Shown piece after piece: positions 1 through 7,431 of a stretch of 64,000 nucleotides of DNA. Position numbers and translations under genes: made by a program. Positions within the stretch are counted from its first letter, which is position 1, and each line of letters starts with the position of its first letter. This DNA is from Paenarthrobacter sp. A20 (lineage in GTDB: Bacteria > Actinomycetota > Actinomycetes > Actinomycetales > Micrococcaceae), in assembly GCF_024168825.1 (NCBI RefSeq), contig NZ_JALJWH010000001.1:1984001-2048000 (forward strand), written 5' to 3'. A model generated the notes under the pieces. It was not told the origin of the DNA, did not search any database, and was given only the letters and a program-made list of their open reading frames with translations.

Positions 1-581
1 TTGCGTACTTCAAGGAGAACAACATCCCCGGCCGGATCATCACGATTGGTTCGCCGACCGGCCAGCGCGGCAACTTTGGCCAGAGCAATTACGCCGCGGC
101 GAAGGCCGGCATCGTCGGCATGGTGCGCACGTGGGCCCTGGAGATGAAGAGGGCCGGTGTGACGGTGAATTCGGTGATTCCGGTGGCGGCAACAGCAATG
201 ACCAAGACGGTGCCGTATTTCCAGAAAGCTGTCGAGGCTGACGAGCGTGGCGAGGCGATGCCGTCGTTCTTCCGTCACGATCTTGGTTTTGGAACGGCCG
301 ACGACGTTGCCGGGCTGATTGCCTTCCTCGCCTCTGATGAGGCCACCGGGATCACGGGCCAGGCGATTGGTGCCGGTGGTGACCGGTTGCAGGTCTGGAC
401 GCACCCGACCGCGGCGAGCACTGAGTACCGAGAGGGCGGCTGGAGCTACGAGGCGCTGCAGGAGAACGCCGGCTCGCTGTTTGGCGCAGAGGCGCTGCAG
501 AGCTTCGGCGAGGAATTCCTGCCCTTGCCCGCGGAGTTGCAGCCCGAGCCGGCTAAATCTGAAGCGGTTCAGGCGCGCTGA
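1..581 (+). CDS. SDR family NAD(P)-dependent oxidoreductase (5' truncated by window)
   Basis: Only the C-terminal part is present; the open frame runs in from the left edge, with its first complete codon at position 3. The visible catalytic signature is a Ser in ITIGSPTG followed 13 residues later by the YAAAK (YxxxK) motif, and then the usual VNSVIPVAATAMT segment after the active site. The C-terminal part, with GITGQAIGAGGDRLQVW and a roughly 60-residue tail, resembles the hydroxyacyl-CoA dehydrogenase or FabG-like SDRs of beta-oxidation-type pathways. It lies 2 nt before the amidohydrolase start and is evidently the upstream member of the same operon. The likely role is oxidation of a 3-hydroxyacyl intermediate; that substrate is inferred from the neighbours. 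Confidence 0.9.
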   Translation, partial: AYFKENNIPGRIITIGSPTGQRGNFGQSNYAAAKAGIVGMVRTWALEMKRAGVTVNSVIPVAATAMTKTVPYFQKAVEADERGEAMPSFFRHDLGFGTADDVAGLIAFLASDEATGITGQAIGAGGDRLQVWTHPTAASTEYREGGWSYEALQENAGSLFGAEALQSFGEEFLPLPAELQPEPAKSEAVQAR

Positions 582-583
582 TC

Positions 584-1480
584 ATGGCAGACCGTTACGA
601 ACTGGGCATCGACGCCTCCGGGCTGGATGCGATCGACATGCATGTCCATCTCGAGGTGGACAGTTGCGGGCATGGCTCACTCCCGGAGGCGTTGACGGAG
701 GCGTCGGCGAAGTACTTCAAGGCCGAGGACCGGACACCGTCGCTGGACAGGATTGCGGAGGTGTACCGCGAACTCAACATGGCCGCCGTCGTTTTCACGG
801 TGGATGCCCGGACGCAGCTCAAGCACGAACCGAACAGCATCCCGGAGCTGATTGCCGGGGCTGCGCGGAACAATGATGTGCTGATTCCGTTCGGCAGTGT
901 GGACCCGCGGACGGGGGAGGACGCGATCGCCGGGGCCAAGCACCAAGCTGTTGAGCTCGGCGCCCGGGGTTTCAAGTTCCATCCCTCGTTGCAGGGCTTC
1001 GACCCGTCCAATGAAGCGTTCTACCCGTTGTGGGAGGCCCTGCAGGAGTTGGGGTTGCCGTGTATTTTCCACACGGGCCAGAACGGCATGGGGGCTGGTC
1101 TTCCGGGCGGGTATGGGATCAAGCTGGCGTACTCGAACCCGTTGTTGCTCGATGCGGTGGCTGCTGATTTCCCGGGCCTACAAATCATCATGGCCCACCC
1201 CTCGGTGCCGTGGCAGGACGAGGCGAACTCGATCGCGACGCACAAGTCCAACGTGTTCATCGACCTGTCCGGGTGGTCGCCGAAGTACTTCCCGGAATCC
1301 TTGGTGAAAGCCTCGAATTCGGTGTTGCAGGACAAGGTGTTGTTCGGCACGGACTTCCCGCTGATCACCCCGCAAAAGTGGCTGGGCGCATTCGCGGACC
1401 TGCCGCTCAAGGACGAGGTCCGTCCCAAGATCCTCAAGGACAACGCGGTCCGGCTCCTGGGACTGGGCGGCTTGGGATGA
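584..1480 (+). CDS. Amidohydrolase family protein (PF04909-like TIM barrel)
   Basis: 298 aa. The N-terminal IDMHVHLE carries the HxH metal-binding motif. GFKFHPSLQGF supplies the strand-5 His region, FHTGQNG and IIMAHPSVPW the next metal ligands, and LFGTDFPL the C-terminal Asp. This layout is that of the amidohydrolase_2 family, which includes ACMSD-type decarboxylases, 2-pyrone-4,6-dicarboxylate lactonase and related hydrolases acting on carboxylates. The ATG is 2 nt after the SDR stop, and its own stop overlaps the next start (ATGA at 1477-1480), so translation is probably coupled. In this operon it could cleave a ring or beta-keto acyl intermediate or decarboxylate it; the reaction is not predictable from sequence alone. 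Confidence 0.9.
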   Translation: MADRYELGIDASGLDAIDMHVHLEVDSCGHGSLPEALTEASAKYFKAEDRTPSLDRIAEVYRELNMAAVVFTVDARTQLKHEPNSIPELIAGAARNNDVLIPFGSVDPRTGEDAIAGAKHQAVELGARGFKFHPSLQGFDPSNEAFYPLWEALQELGLPCIFHTGQNGMGAGLPGGYGIKLAYSNPLLLDAVAADFPGLQIIMAHPSVPWQDEANSIATHKSNVFIDLSGWSPKYFPESLVKASNSVLQDKVLFGTDFPLITPQKWLGAFADLPLKDEVRPKILKDNAVRLLGLGGLG

Positions 1481-2727
1481 GCACCACGACGACAGCAACA
1501 GGTGTGGAGCAGCGGCTGTACTCCGTCGCCGACTGGTACGACGCCGAAGCGCTCCTGACCACCGAAGAGCGCCGGGTTTTGGGCCGCTTGCGGGACTTCC
1601 TGGAGACCGCGGCCAAGCCGTTGCTGGCCGAGTATTGGGAGCGTGGGGAGTTCCCTGAGCAGTTGGCCCGGCCGTTGATTGATCTTGACCTGATGGAGCC
1701 GGCCGAGCTGACCGTTGAGGCTCCCGCGCGGGGGATCTTCCACGGGTTCCGGAATTTCGAGCTCGCCCGCACGGATGCTTCATTGGCTACTTGGTTCAAC
1801 GCCCAGTCTGGTTTGTTCCGGACCGCGATCCGCGTCGGTGCCTCCGAGGAGCAGCAGAAGGAATGGATGCCCAGGGTCCTGGACTTCTCCCTCAAAGGCG
1901 TTTTCTCGTTGACCGAACCGGACCATGGTTCGGACATCGCTGGCGGGCTCGCCACCACCGCCCGCTACGAACCAAGCCCAGGAACAGACCCCGACGGCGG
2001 AACTGGATCCGACGGCGGTAGCTGGGTTCTGGACGGTGCGAAGCGGTGGATCGGGGGAGCCTCCACGGCGGATGTGTTGTGTGTGTTCGCCCGCGATGTC
2101 GCCGACGGGCAGGTCAAAGCTTTCCTCGTGGACCGCACCGCTCCCGGGGTGTCCCTGGAGAAGATCCAGGGTAAAACTTCGCTGCGGATGATGCAGAACG
2201 CCCACATCACCCTGGACAGTGTCCGGGTTCCGGAGGGAATGCGCCTGCATAACGTGAACTCGTTTAAGGACGTCGCGGCGATGCTGCGGGCGATGAGATC
2301 CGATGTTGCCTGGATCGCCACCGGTATCCAGGCCGGGGCGTTCGAAGCCGCCCTGGCGTATGTGAGGGAACGGCAGCAGTTCGGCCGGTCACTGGGTTCG
2401 TTCCAACTGGTCCAGGAGAAACTGGCCCGCATGCTGGGCAACATCACCGCGAGTTTGTCGTTGGTGGTGCGGCTCACCGAGCAGCAGGGCTGGGGGATCT
2501 ACCGGGACCAGGACTCGGCCCTGGCCAAAATGCAGACGTCCCTGATGATGCGCGAAACCGTCGCCCTCGCCCGCGAAGTCGTGGGCGGCAACGGCATCAC
2601 CCTCGCCGCCGACGTCGCGCGTTTCCACGCCGACGCCGAGGCTGTCTATTCCTACGAGGGCACCCACGAAATCAACGCCCTCATCATCGGCCGCGCCCTC
2701 ACCGGCGCCAGCGCCTTTACCAACTAA
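1477..2727 (+). CDS. Acyl-CoA dehydrogenase, glutaryl-CoA dehydrogenase-like
   Basis: 416 aa from the ATG that overlaps the amidohydrolase stop. It is a flavin-dependent acyl-CoA dehydrogenase: FSLTEPDHGSD is the FAD/substrate-loop signature, WVLDGAKRWIGG the middle beta domain, and RQQFGRSLGSFQLVQEKLA the C-terminal helical domain. YSYEGTHEINALIIGRALTG places a Glu in the YEGTHE context typical of glutaryl-CoA dehydrogenases, suggesting a short dicarboxylic or branched acyl-CoA substrate. An unusual Gly/Asp/Pro-rich stretch (about residues 166-182) lengthens a surface loop of the middle domain. It is predicted to form the alpha,beta-unsaturated acyl-CoA used by the MaoC hydratase encoded next. 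Confidence 0.93.
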   Translation: MSTTTTATGVEQRLYSVADWYDAEALLTTEERRVLGRLRDFLETAAKPLLAEYWERGEFPEQLARPLIDLDLMEPAELTVEAPARGIFHGFRNFELARTDASLATWFNAQSGLFRTAIRVGASEEQQKEWMPRVLDFSLKGVFSLTEPDHGSDIAGGLATTARYEPSPGTDPDGGTGSDGGSWVLDGAKRWIGGASTADVLCVFARDVADGQVKAFLVDRTAPGVSLEKIQGKTSLRMMQNAHITLDSVRVPEGMRLHNVNSFKDVAAMLRAMRSDVAWIATGIQAGAFEAALAYVRERQQFGRSLGSFQLVQEKLARMLGNITASLSLVVRLTEQQGWGIYRDQDSALAKMQTSLMMRETVALAREVVGGNGITLAADVARFHADAEAVYSYEGTHEINALIIGRALTGASAFTN

Positions 2728-2758
2728 ATCTCTTCACACAACACCACAGGAGGCAAAG

Positions 2759-3214
2759 ATGCCCAATCTCATCGTCGATTTCGACACCCTGCTCACCATG
2801 TCCGGCAAGGACCTCGGCACCACCGATTACCGTGAGATCACCCAGCAGCAGATCAACCTGTTCGCTGACGCGACGGACGACCAGCAGTGGATCCACACCG
2901 ACCCCGAACGCGCCAAGGACGGTCCTTTCGGCGCCCCGATCGCGCATGGTTTCCTCACCTTGTCCCTGATCATCCCGTTCTGGGGCGAACTCTTCGACGT
3001 CGACGGGGTCACCACCAAGGTCAACTACGGCCTGGACAAAGTCCGCTTCACCTCCCCGGTGAAGGTCGGCTCCAAAGTCCGCATGCAGGGCAGCATCGCC
3101 GAAGTCACCGAAGTCAAGGGCGGCGCCCAGATCAAAGTCAACGCCACCATCGAAATCGAAGGCCAGGAACGCCCCGCCGTCGTCGCCGAATTCCTCGCCC
3201 GCTTCTACAAGTAA
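2759..3214 (+). CDS. MaoC family dehydratase
   Basis: 151 aa with a single hot-dog fold. The hydratase-2 motif is visible as LFADATDDQQWIHTDPERA followed by APIAHGFLTLSLI, giving the Asp/His dyad of R-specific enoyl-CoA hydratases. A strong ribosome site (AGGAGG at 2749-2754) precedes the ATG. It is expected to hydrate the enoyl-CoA made by the upstream acyl-CoA dehydrogenase, yielding a hydroxyacyl-CoA for the SDR. The length is normal for single-domain MaoC proteins. The assignment to this pathway follows from operon order. Confidence 0.93.
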   Translation: MPNLIVDFDTLLTMSGKDLGTTDYREITQQQINLFADATDDQQWIHTDPERAKDGPFGAPIAHGFLTLSLIIPFWGELFDVDGVTTKVNYGLDKVRFTSPVKVGSKVRMQGSIAEVTEVKGGAQIKVNATIEIEGQERPAVVAEFLARFYK

Positions 3215-3264
3215 CCCGCTTTCCTTCGCTAAGAAACCCACCCCTCCTCTCCCAAGGAACAGCC

Positions 3265-4590
3265 ATGTCAGGACACACTGCGCTCGCTACGTCGAGCACG
3301 ACCGCAAAGCGCAAGGAAGCGCGCACGGTCATCTTGTCCAGCTATCTGGGCAGCACCATCGAGTTCTACGACTTCCTGCTCTACGCAACTGCGGCGGCGG
3401 TCGCTTTCCCCAAAGTGTTCTTCGCCGGTACGGACGAATGGGTGGGCGTCGTTGCTGCTTACGCCACGTTCGCTGCGGGCTACGTTGCCCGGCCTCTGGG
3501 CGGCATCATCTTCGGCCACTTCGGTGACCGCATCGGACGCAAGGGCATGCTCATCGTGTCCATGGCCATGATGGGCATCGCCTCCACCCTGATCGGCCTG
3601 ATTCCGGGCGCCAACGTCATTGGCCCCTGGGGTGCCGTGATCCTGGTGGTCTTGCGGGTCTGCCAGGGAATCGCCGTCGGAGGCGAATGGGGTGGAGCCG
3701 CCCTGATGGCTTTGGAGCACTCGGATCCCAAGCGACGCGGTTTCGCGGCGTCGTTCGTGAACGCCGGAGCTCCCACCGGCGCGGTCCTCGGCACCGTTGT
3801 CATGGGGATCTTCTCAGCGCTGCCACAGGACGCTTTCCTGGCGTGGGGTTGGCGCGTGCCGTTCCTGTTGTCCTTCGTGCTCCTGATCGTGGGCATGTTC
3901 GTAAGGCTCAGGGTTTCCGAGAGCCCCATCTTCGCCGAGGCCGTGGCGAAGGAAAGTGCCCAGGGTACCAAGCGCAAGATCCCGTTACTCGAAGTCCTGA
4001 AGCGTCCCAAGGCACTGATCATGATCATGTTCGCCGGCGCCGCGGGCTTCGGACTGCAGGTAGTACTGCCCACGTTCTCCGTGACCTACGCGGTCTCCAA
4101 GGGCGCACCGCAGCAGGGCGTGCTCTATGCGTTCGCGGGTGCCTCGGCCATCTCCATCCTGTTTGTCCTCCTGGGAGGCCGGCTGTCCGACCGCTTCGGC
4201 CGCCGTCCGGTGATGGTCACCGGTTTGGCCTTGTTCATCCTCTACCTGTTCCCAATGTTCGGGATGCTCAGCTCCGGCAACATCGGCCTCATCTTCCTGG
4301 CCTTCACCGTGGCGCTCATTCTGCACTCATCCCTGTACGGACCCCTCGCTGCGTTCGTGTCAGAACAGTTCGGCACCACCAACCGCTACACCGGCGCGGC
4401 TGTCGGCTACCAATTGGCCACGCTGATCGGGGCGGGCTTCACACCCGGGATCGTCGCCGGCCTCTACAAGGACGCCGGCCAGAGCATCGTCCCCGTGGTG
4501 GTGTTCCTGTCGGTCATGTCGCTGGTGTCGATTGTCTTCATCCTGCTGACGCGGGAGTCTAAGAACAACGACCTTTCCACGGTCAGTTAG
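3265..4590 (+). CDS. MHS-family MFS transporter (metabolite:H+ symporter)
   Basis: 441 aa from the ATG at 3265; the open frame extends upstream, but no homology starts before this Met and AAGGA sits 7-11 nt ahead of it. Twelve hydrophobic segments are expected. Family hallmarks are STIEFYDFLLYATAAAVAFP at the first helix, GHFGDRIGRKGML in the loop 2-3 motif, and RVCQGIAVGGEWGGAAL in helix 4, as in the ShiA/ProP/PcaT-like MHS branch. Such proteins import organic acids and zwitterions with protons. It sits inside the catabolic operon between the hydratase and the CoA ligase, so it most probably imports the pathway's free carboxylic acid substrate. Confidence 0.93.
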   Translation: MSGHTALATSSTTAKRKEARTVILSSYLGSTIEFYDFLLYATAAAVAFPKVFFAGTDEWVGVVAAYATFAAGYVARPLGGIIFGHFGDRIGRKGMLIVSMAMMGIASTLIGLIPGANVIGPWGAVILVVLRVCQGIAVGGEWGGAALMALEHSDPKRRGFAASFVNAGAPTGAVLGTVVMGIFSALPQDAFLAWGWRVPFLLSFVLLIVGMFVRLRVSESPIFAEAVAKESAQGTKRKIPLLEVLKRPKALIMIMFAGAAGFGLQVVLPTFSVTYAVSKGAPQQGVLYAFAGASAISILFVLLGGRLSDRFGRRPVMVTGLALFILYLFPMFGMLSSGNIGLIFLAFTVALILHSSLYGPLAAFVSEQFGTTNRYTGAAVGYQLATLIGAGFTPGIVAGLYKDAGQSIVPVVVFLSVMSLVSIVFILLTRESKNNDLSTVS

Positions 4591-4602
4591 GAGTAGCGCA
4601 CC

Positions 4603-6153
4603 ATGGACAACAACGGAGTTGGATCCTGGCTGCACCGCCGCCGCGCCAAGTCGGGTGCCAAGACGGCGCTCATTTCCGGCAGTCATGTCCTGAGCTACGC
4701 CGAGCTCGCCGAACGGACCGATCAATTGGCGAACGCCCTCAGAGACAGGGGAGTGGCCAAGGGGGACCGGGTGGCCTATCTCGGCGAAAACCACCCCTCC
4801 TTCGTGGAAACCTTCTTTGCCTGCGGACTGCTCGGAGCGATCTTTGTTCCGCTCAACACGCGGCTCGCCGCCCCGGAATTGCAGTTCCAGCTGGAGGACT
4901 CGGGCGCCCGGCTCCTGATCAACGCTGATGCCCTGGAGGGTGTGGCGTCCGCGTCCGTGAAGGACACACTGGTAACCCACCGTCTTGTGGTGGCGCCCGA
5001 CGGCGGCACTGCCGGTTCCGCTGTGGAGCTGCCGTCCGGCGTCGAGCAGTATGGCGAGGTGATCGCTGCAGCGGCCGGGATGCCGCTGGATCAGGCCGTA
5101 ACCCTCGACGACGGCGCCATGATTCTTTACACCTCCGGCACCACCGGCAAGCCCAAGGGTGCGCTGTTGACGCATGGCAATATCACGTGGAACTGCTTCA
5201 ACACGGTGGTGGACATGGATTTGAACCGCAACGATGTTGCGCTCATGATTTCGCCGTTGTTCCATGTGGCCTCCCTGGATATGGGCCTGCTGCCGATGCT
5301 GCTCAAGGGCGCCACAGTGGTGCTCGAAACCAAGTTCGACCCAGGCCGCGTCCTCGAGCTGATCGGGCAACACAAAGTCACCACCCTCAACGGAGTGCCA
5401 ACCACCTTCCAGATGCTCTGCGATCATCCGGAATGGTCGACGGCGGACCTCGCCTCCCTGGATAAGCTCACCTGCGGCGGTTCTGCCGTTCCGCAACGGG
5501 TGCTGGACGCATATGAGGAGCGCGGCATTGGTTTTACGAGTTGTTATGGCATGACCGAAACCGCGCCCGGCGCGACGATGCTGCCCGTGTCCCGCTCCAA
5601 GGAAAAGGCTGGCTCTTCCGGTTTGCCGCACTTCTTCACGGATGTTCGGATTGCGGATCCCCTGGGCGGTGTTGCTGCCCTAGGCGCGGTGGGGGAGATC
5701 CAGATTTCCGGCCCCAACGTCATCAAGGAGTACTGGAACCGGCCGGAGGCCACCGCGGACAGTTACGCTGACTCTTCCTGGTTCCGTTCGGGGGACATGG
5801 GCCACCAGGACGAAGAAGGCTTCCTGTTCGTCTCGGACCGTATCAAGGACATGATCATTTCCGGTGGCGAGAACATCTACCCGGCCGAGGTGGAAGCAGC
5901 CATCGCGGACCTGCCTGCTGTGGGGAGCGTGGCCGTGATCGGAGTTGCCGACGACAAGTGGGGTGAAGTTCCCCGGGCCATCGTCACTTTGCGTGAGGGT
6001 GCCACTCTCACGGAGGAGCAACTGCGCTCGCATCTGGAGAGCCGGCTGGCCAGGTACAAGATTCCCAAGTCCGTGGTGTTCGTGGAGGAGATGCCGCGCA
6101 CGGCCAGCGGGAAAATCCGGAAGATGGACCTGCGGAAGCACTACGCCCAGTGA
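4603..6153 (+). CDS. AMP-binding acyl-CoA ligase (FadD-like)
   Basis: 516 aa adenylate-forming enzyme. The P-loop motif ILYTSGTTGKPKGALLTH (about residues 173-190), the CYGMTETAP acyl-substrate motif, the FRSGDMGHQDEEG hinge and the C-terminal PRTASGKIRK containing the catalytic Lys are all present. It starts 12 nt after the transporter stop. It would activate the imported acid with CoA and ATP, the entry step for the dehydrogenase and hydratase encoded upstream. Short- to medium-chain or cyclic acids are plausible substrates; the exact acid cannot be read from the sequence. Confidence 0.93.
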   Translation: MDNNGVGSWLHRRRAKSGAKTALISGSHVLSYAELAERTDQLANALRDRGVAKGDRVAYLGENHPSFVETFFACGLLGAIFVPLNTRLAAPELQFQLEDSGARLLINADALEGVASASVKDTLVTHRLVVAPDGGTAGSAVELPSGVEQYGEVIAAAAGMPLDQAVTLDDGAMILYTSGTTGKPKGALLTHGNITWNCFNTVVDMDLNRNDVALMISPLFHVASLDMGLLPMLLKGATVVLETKFDPGRVLELIGQHKVTTLNGVPTTFQMLCDHPEWSTADLASLDKLTCGGSAVPQRVLDAYEERGIGFTSCYGMTETAPGATMLPVSRSKEKAGSSGLPHFFTDVRIADPLGGVAALGAVGEIQISGPNVIKEYWNRPEATADSYADSSWFRSGDMGHQDEEGFLFVSDRIKDMIISGGENIYPAEVEAAIADLPAVGSVAVIGVADDKWGEVPRAIVTLREGATLTEEQLRSHLESRLARYKIPKSVVFVEEMPRTASGKIRKMDLRKHYAQ

Positions 6154-6620
6154 CCACCTTTCCGGAGCCACCCGCGCTGACGTTCCTCGCAACGTTGGAC
6201 GTCCAGGTGGGGGCGCCGATTGATGTCGGGGTAACGCCCCAGGGGCATCGGCGGATCATTCCGATTGTTGGCGGGACCGTAGCCGGCCCTGGATTCAACG
6301 GACGCGTGTTGCCCGCCGGCGCTGACTACCAGGTCCTCCGCAGCGCCGAACTGACCGAATTGGACGCCAGATATGCGGTGGAACTTGATGGAGGAGCCGT
6401 GGTCCATGTCCACAACCTGGCTCTCCGGTTTGGGGCTGCGGAAGACATCGCCCGGCTCAACCGTGGCGAGGACGTGGACCCCGCGCTGATCTACTTCCGT
6501 TGCACTCCACGGTTTTCCACCGCAGCCCCGGAGTTGAACTGGCTGAACCACGTGGTCACGGTGGGAAATGGGCGTCGCCGTCCGGGTTCGGTGGAGATCG
6601 ACGTCTTTACGGTCGCCTGA
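6150..6620 (+). CDS. DUF3237 domain-containing protein
   Basis: 156 aa, starting at a GTG that overlaps the ligase stop (GTGA at 6150-6153), so it is translationally coupled to the catabolic operon. The domain is recognisable from PQGHRRIIPIVGGTVAGPGF, LPAGADYQVL, YFRCTPRFSTAAPELNWLNH and the final GSVEIDVFTV, which cover the full DUF3237 length. The family has no established catalytic role that I can name, but it recurs in clusters for degradation of aromatic and other cyclic acids. Tight linkage suggests a function on an intermediate of this pathway. Confidence 0.9.
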   Translation: MTTFPEPPALTFLATLDVQVGAPIDVGVTPQGHRRIIPIVGGTVAGPGFNGRVLPAGADYQVLRSAELTELDARYAVELDGGAVVHVHNLALRFGAAEDIARLNRGEDVDPALIYFRCTPRFSTAAPELNWLNHVVTVGNGRRRPGSVEIDVFTVA

Positions 6621-6804
6621 AGAGCTTCGGGAAAAGAGGAAATGTTGGAGCGTTTTATGGCGACATATTCCGTTACTGGGCTAAATCGGGGTTAATTTCA
6701 TCCAACGAACTGCCTAATTGGCGCGGGGGGCATTACGATGGGCACGACTCATCACTGAGTACGACCCATCTCAATGATTCACACCTACCCCGGGGGAAAT
6801 ACCA

Positions 6805-7302
6805 ATGACCAGCTATCCTCAACAACCGCAACAGACCCAGCCCTATGCAGCAGAGGCCGGCGAGCCGCCGCTGTGGGCTCCGTACTATGGCGCACCGATC
6901 GGTGCCGCCGTTAAGCGTTTCTTCAAGAAGTACGCCGACTTCACCGGCCGCGCGAGCCGCAGCGAATACTGGTGGTGGACGCTGGTTTCGGTCATCGTCA
7001 GCTCGGTCTTCAACATCCTCGCAGGAGTTGTTGGAGCCGCCGGTGCAACCGTTAGTGACTCAGGCACGGTAGTCCTGGGTGGTGGAGCATACGTGTTCTA
7101 CGCACTCCTCGGCATCTGGGGCCTCGCTACGATCGTCCCGTCCATCGCGCTGCTCATCCGCCGTCTGCACGACGGAAACTTCAGTGGACTGCTTGCTCTG
7201 CTCATCCTGATCCCGGGTCTTGGAGCGCTGGCAGTATTCGTCTTGGCACTCCTGCCGTCCAACCCGGCCGGTCAGCGTTTCGACCAGCCCAAGGCTGCAT
7301 AG
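6805..7302 (+). CDS. DUF805 domain-containing membrane protein
   Basis: 165 aa. A short Gln/Pro-rich cytoplasmic N-terminus is followed by the DUF805 core: KKYADFTGRASRSEYWWW, then hydrophobic helices, a RRLHDGNFSG motif between helices, and a final helix pair. A GGGGG ribosome site lies about 8 nt before the ATG. DUF805 proteins are small inner-membrane proteins of unknown function, often with a soluble N-terminal extension as here. The 184-bp AT-richer gap upstream separates it from the catabolic operon, and a strong terminator follows. Confidence 0.9.
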   Translation: MTSYPQQPQQTQPYAAEAGEPPLWAPYYGAPIGAAVKRFFKKYADFTGRASRSEYWWWTLVSVIVSSVFNILAGVVGAAGATVSDSGTVVLGGGAYVFYALLGIWGLATIVPSIALLIRRLHDGNFSGLLALLILIPGLGALAVFVLALLPSNPAGQRFDQPKAA

Positions 7303-7320
7303 CAACAGGAGAATCACCAT

Positions 7321-7352
7321 AAAGGGGCGGCACCACGTGTGCCGCCCCTTTT
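7321..7352 (+). terminator. Rho-independent terminator after the DUF805 gene
   Basis: A perfect 13-bp inverted repeat, AAAGGGGCGGCAC (7321-7333) with GTGCCGCCCCTTT (7339-7351), encloses a 5-nt loop and ends in a T tract. It lies 18 nt after the DUF805 stop. The A/T-flanked stem could also work in the opposite direction. Confidence 0.85.
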
Positions 7353-7431
7353 GCGTGCCCTGTGCCTGCTTCGGACCGCCCCGTGAAATGCTGTGACTGA
7401 CGCGGACCGATCCCCAACGACGAGGAGTGCC

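Noticed and set aside
6621..6804. Regulatory RNA upstream of the DUF805 gene
   Set aside because: The segment is AT-richer but I found no stable conserved-looking structure or riboswitch motif; it is probably just a promoter region.
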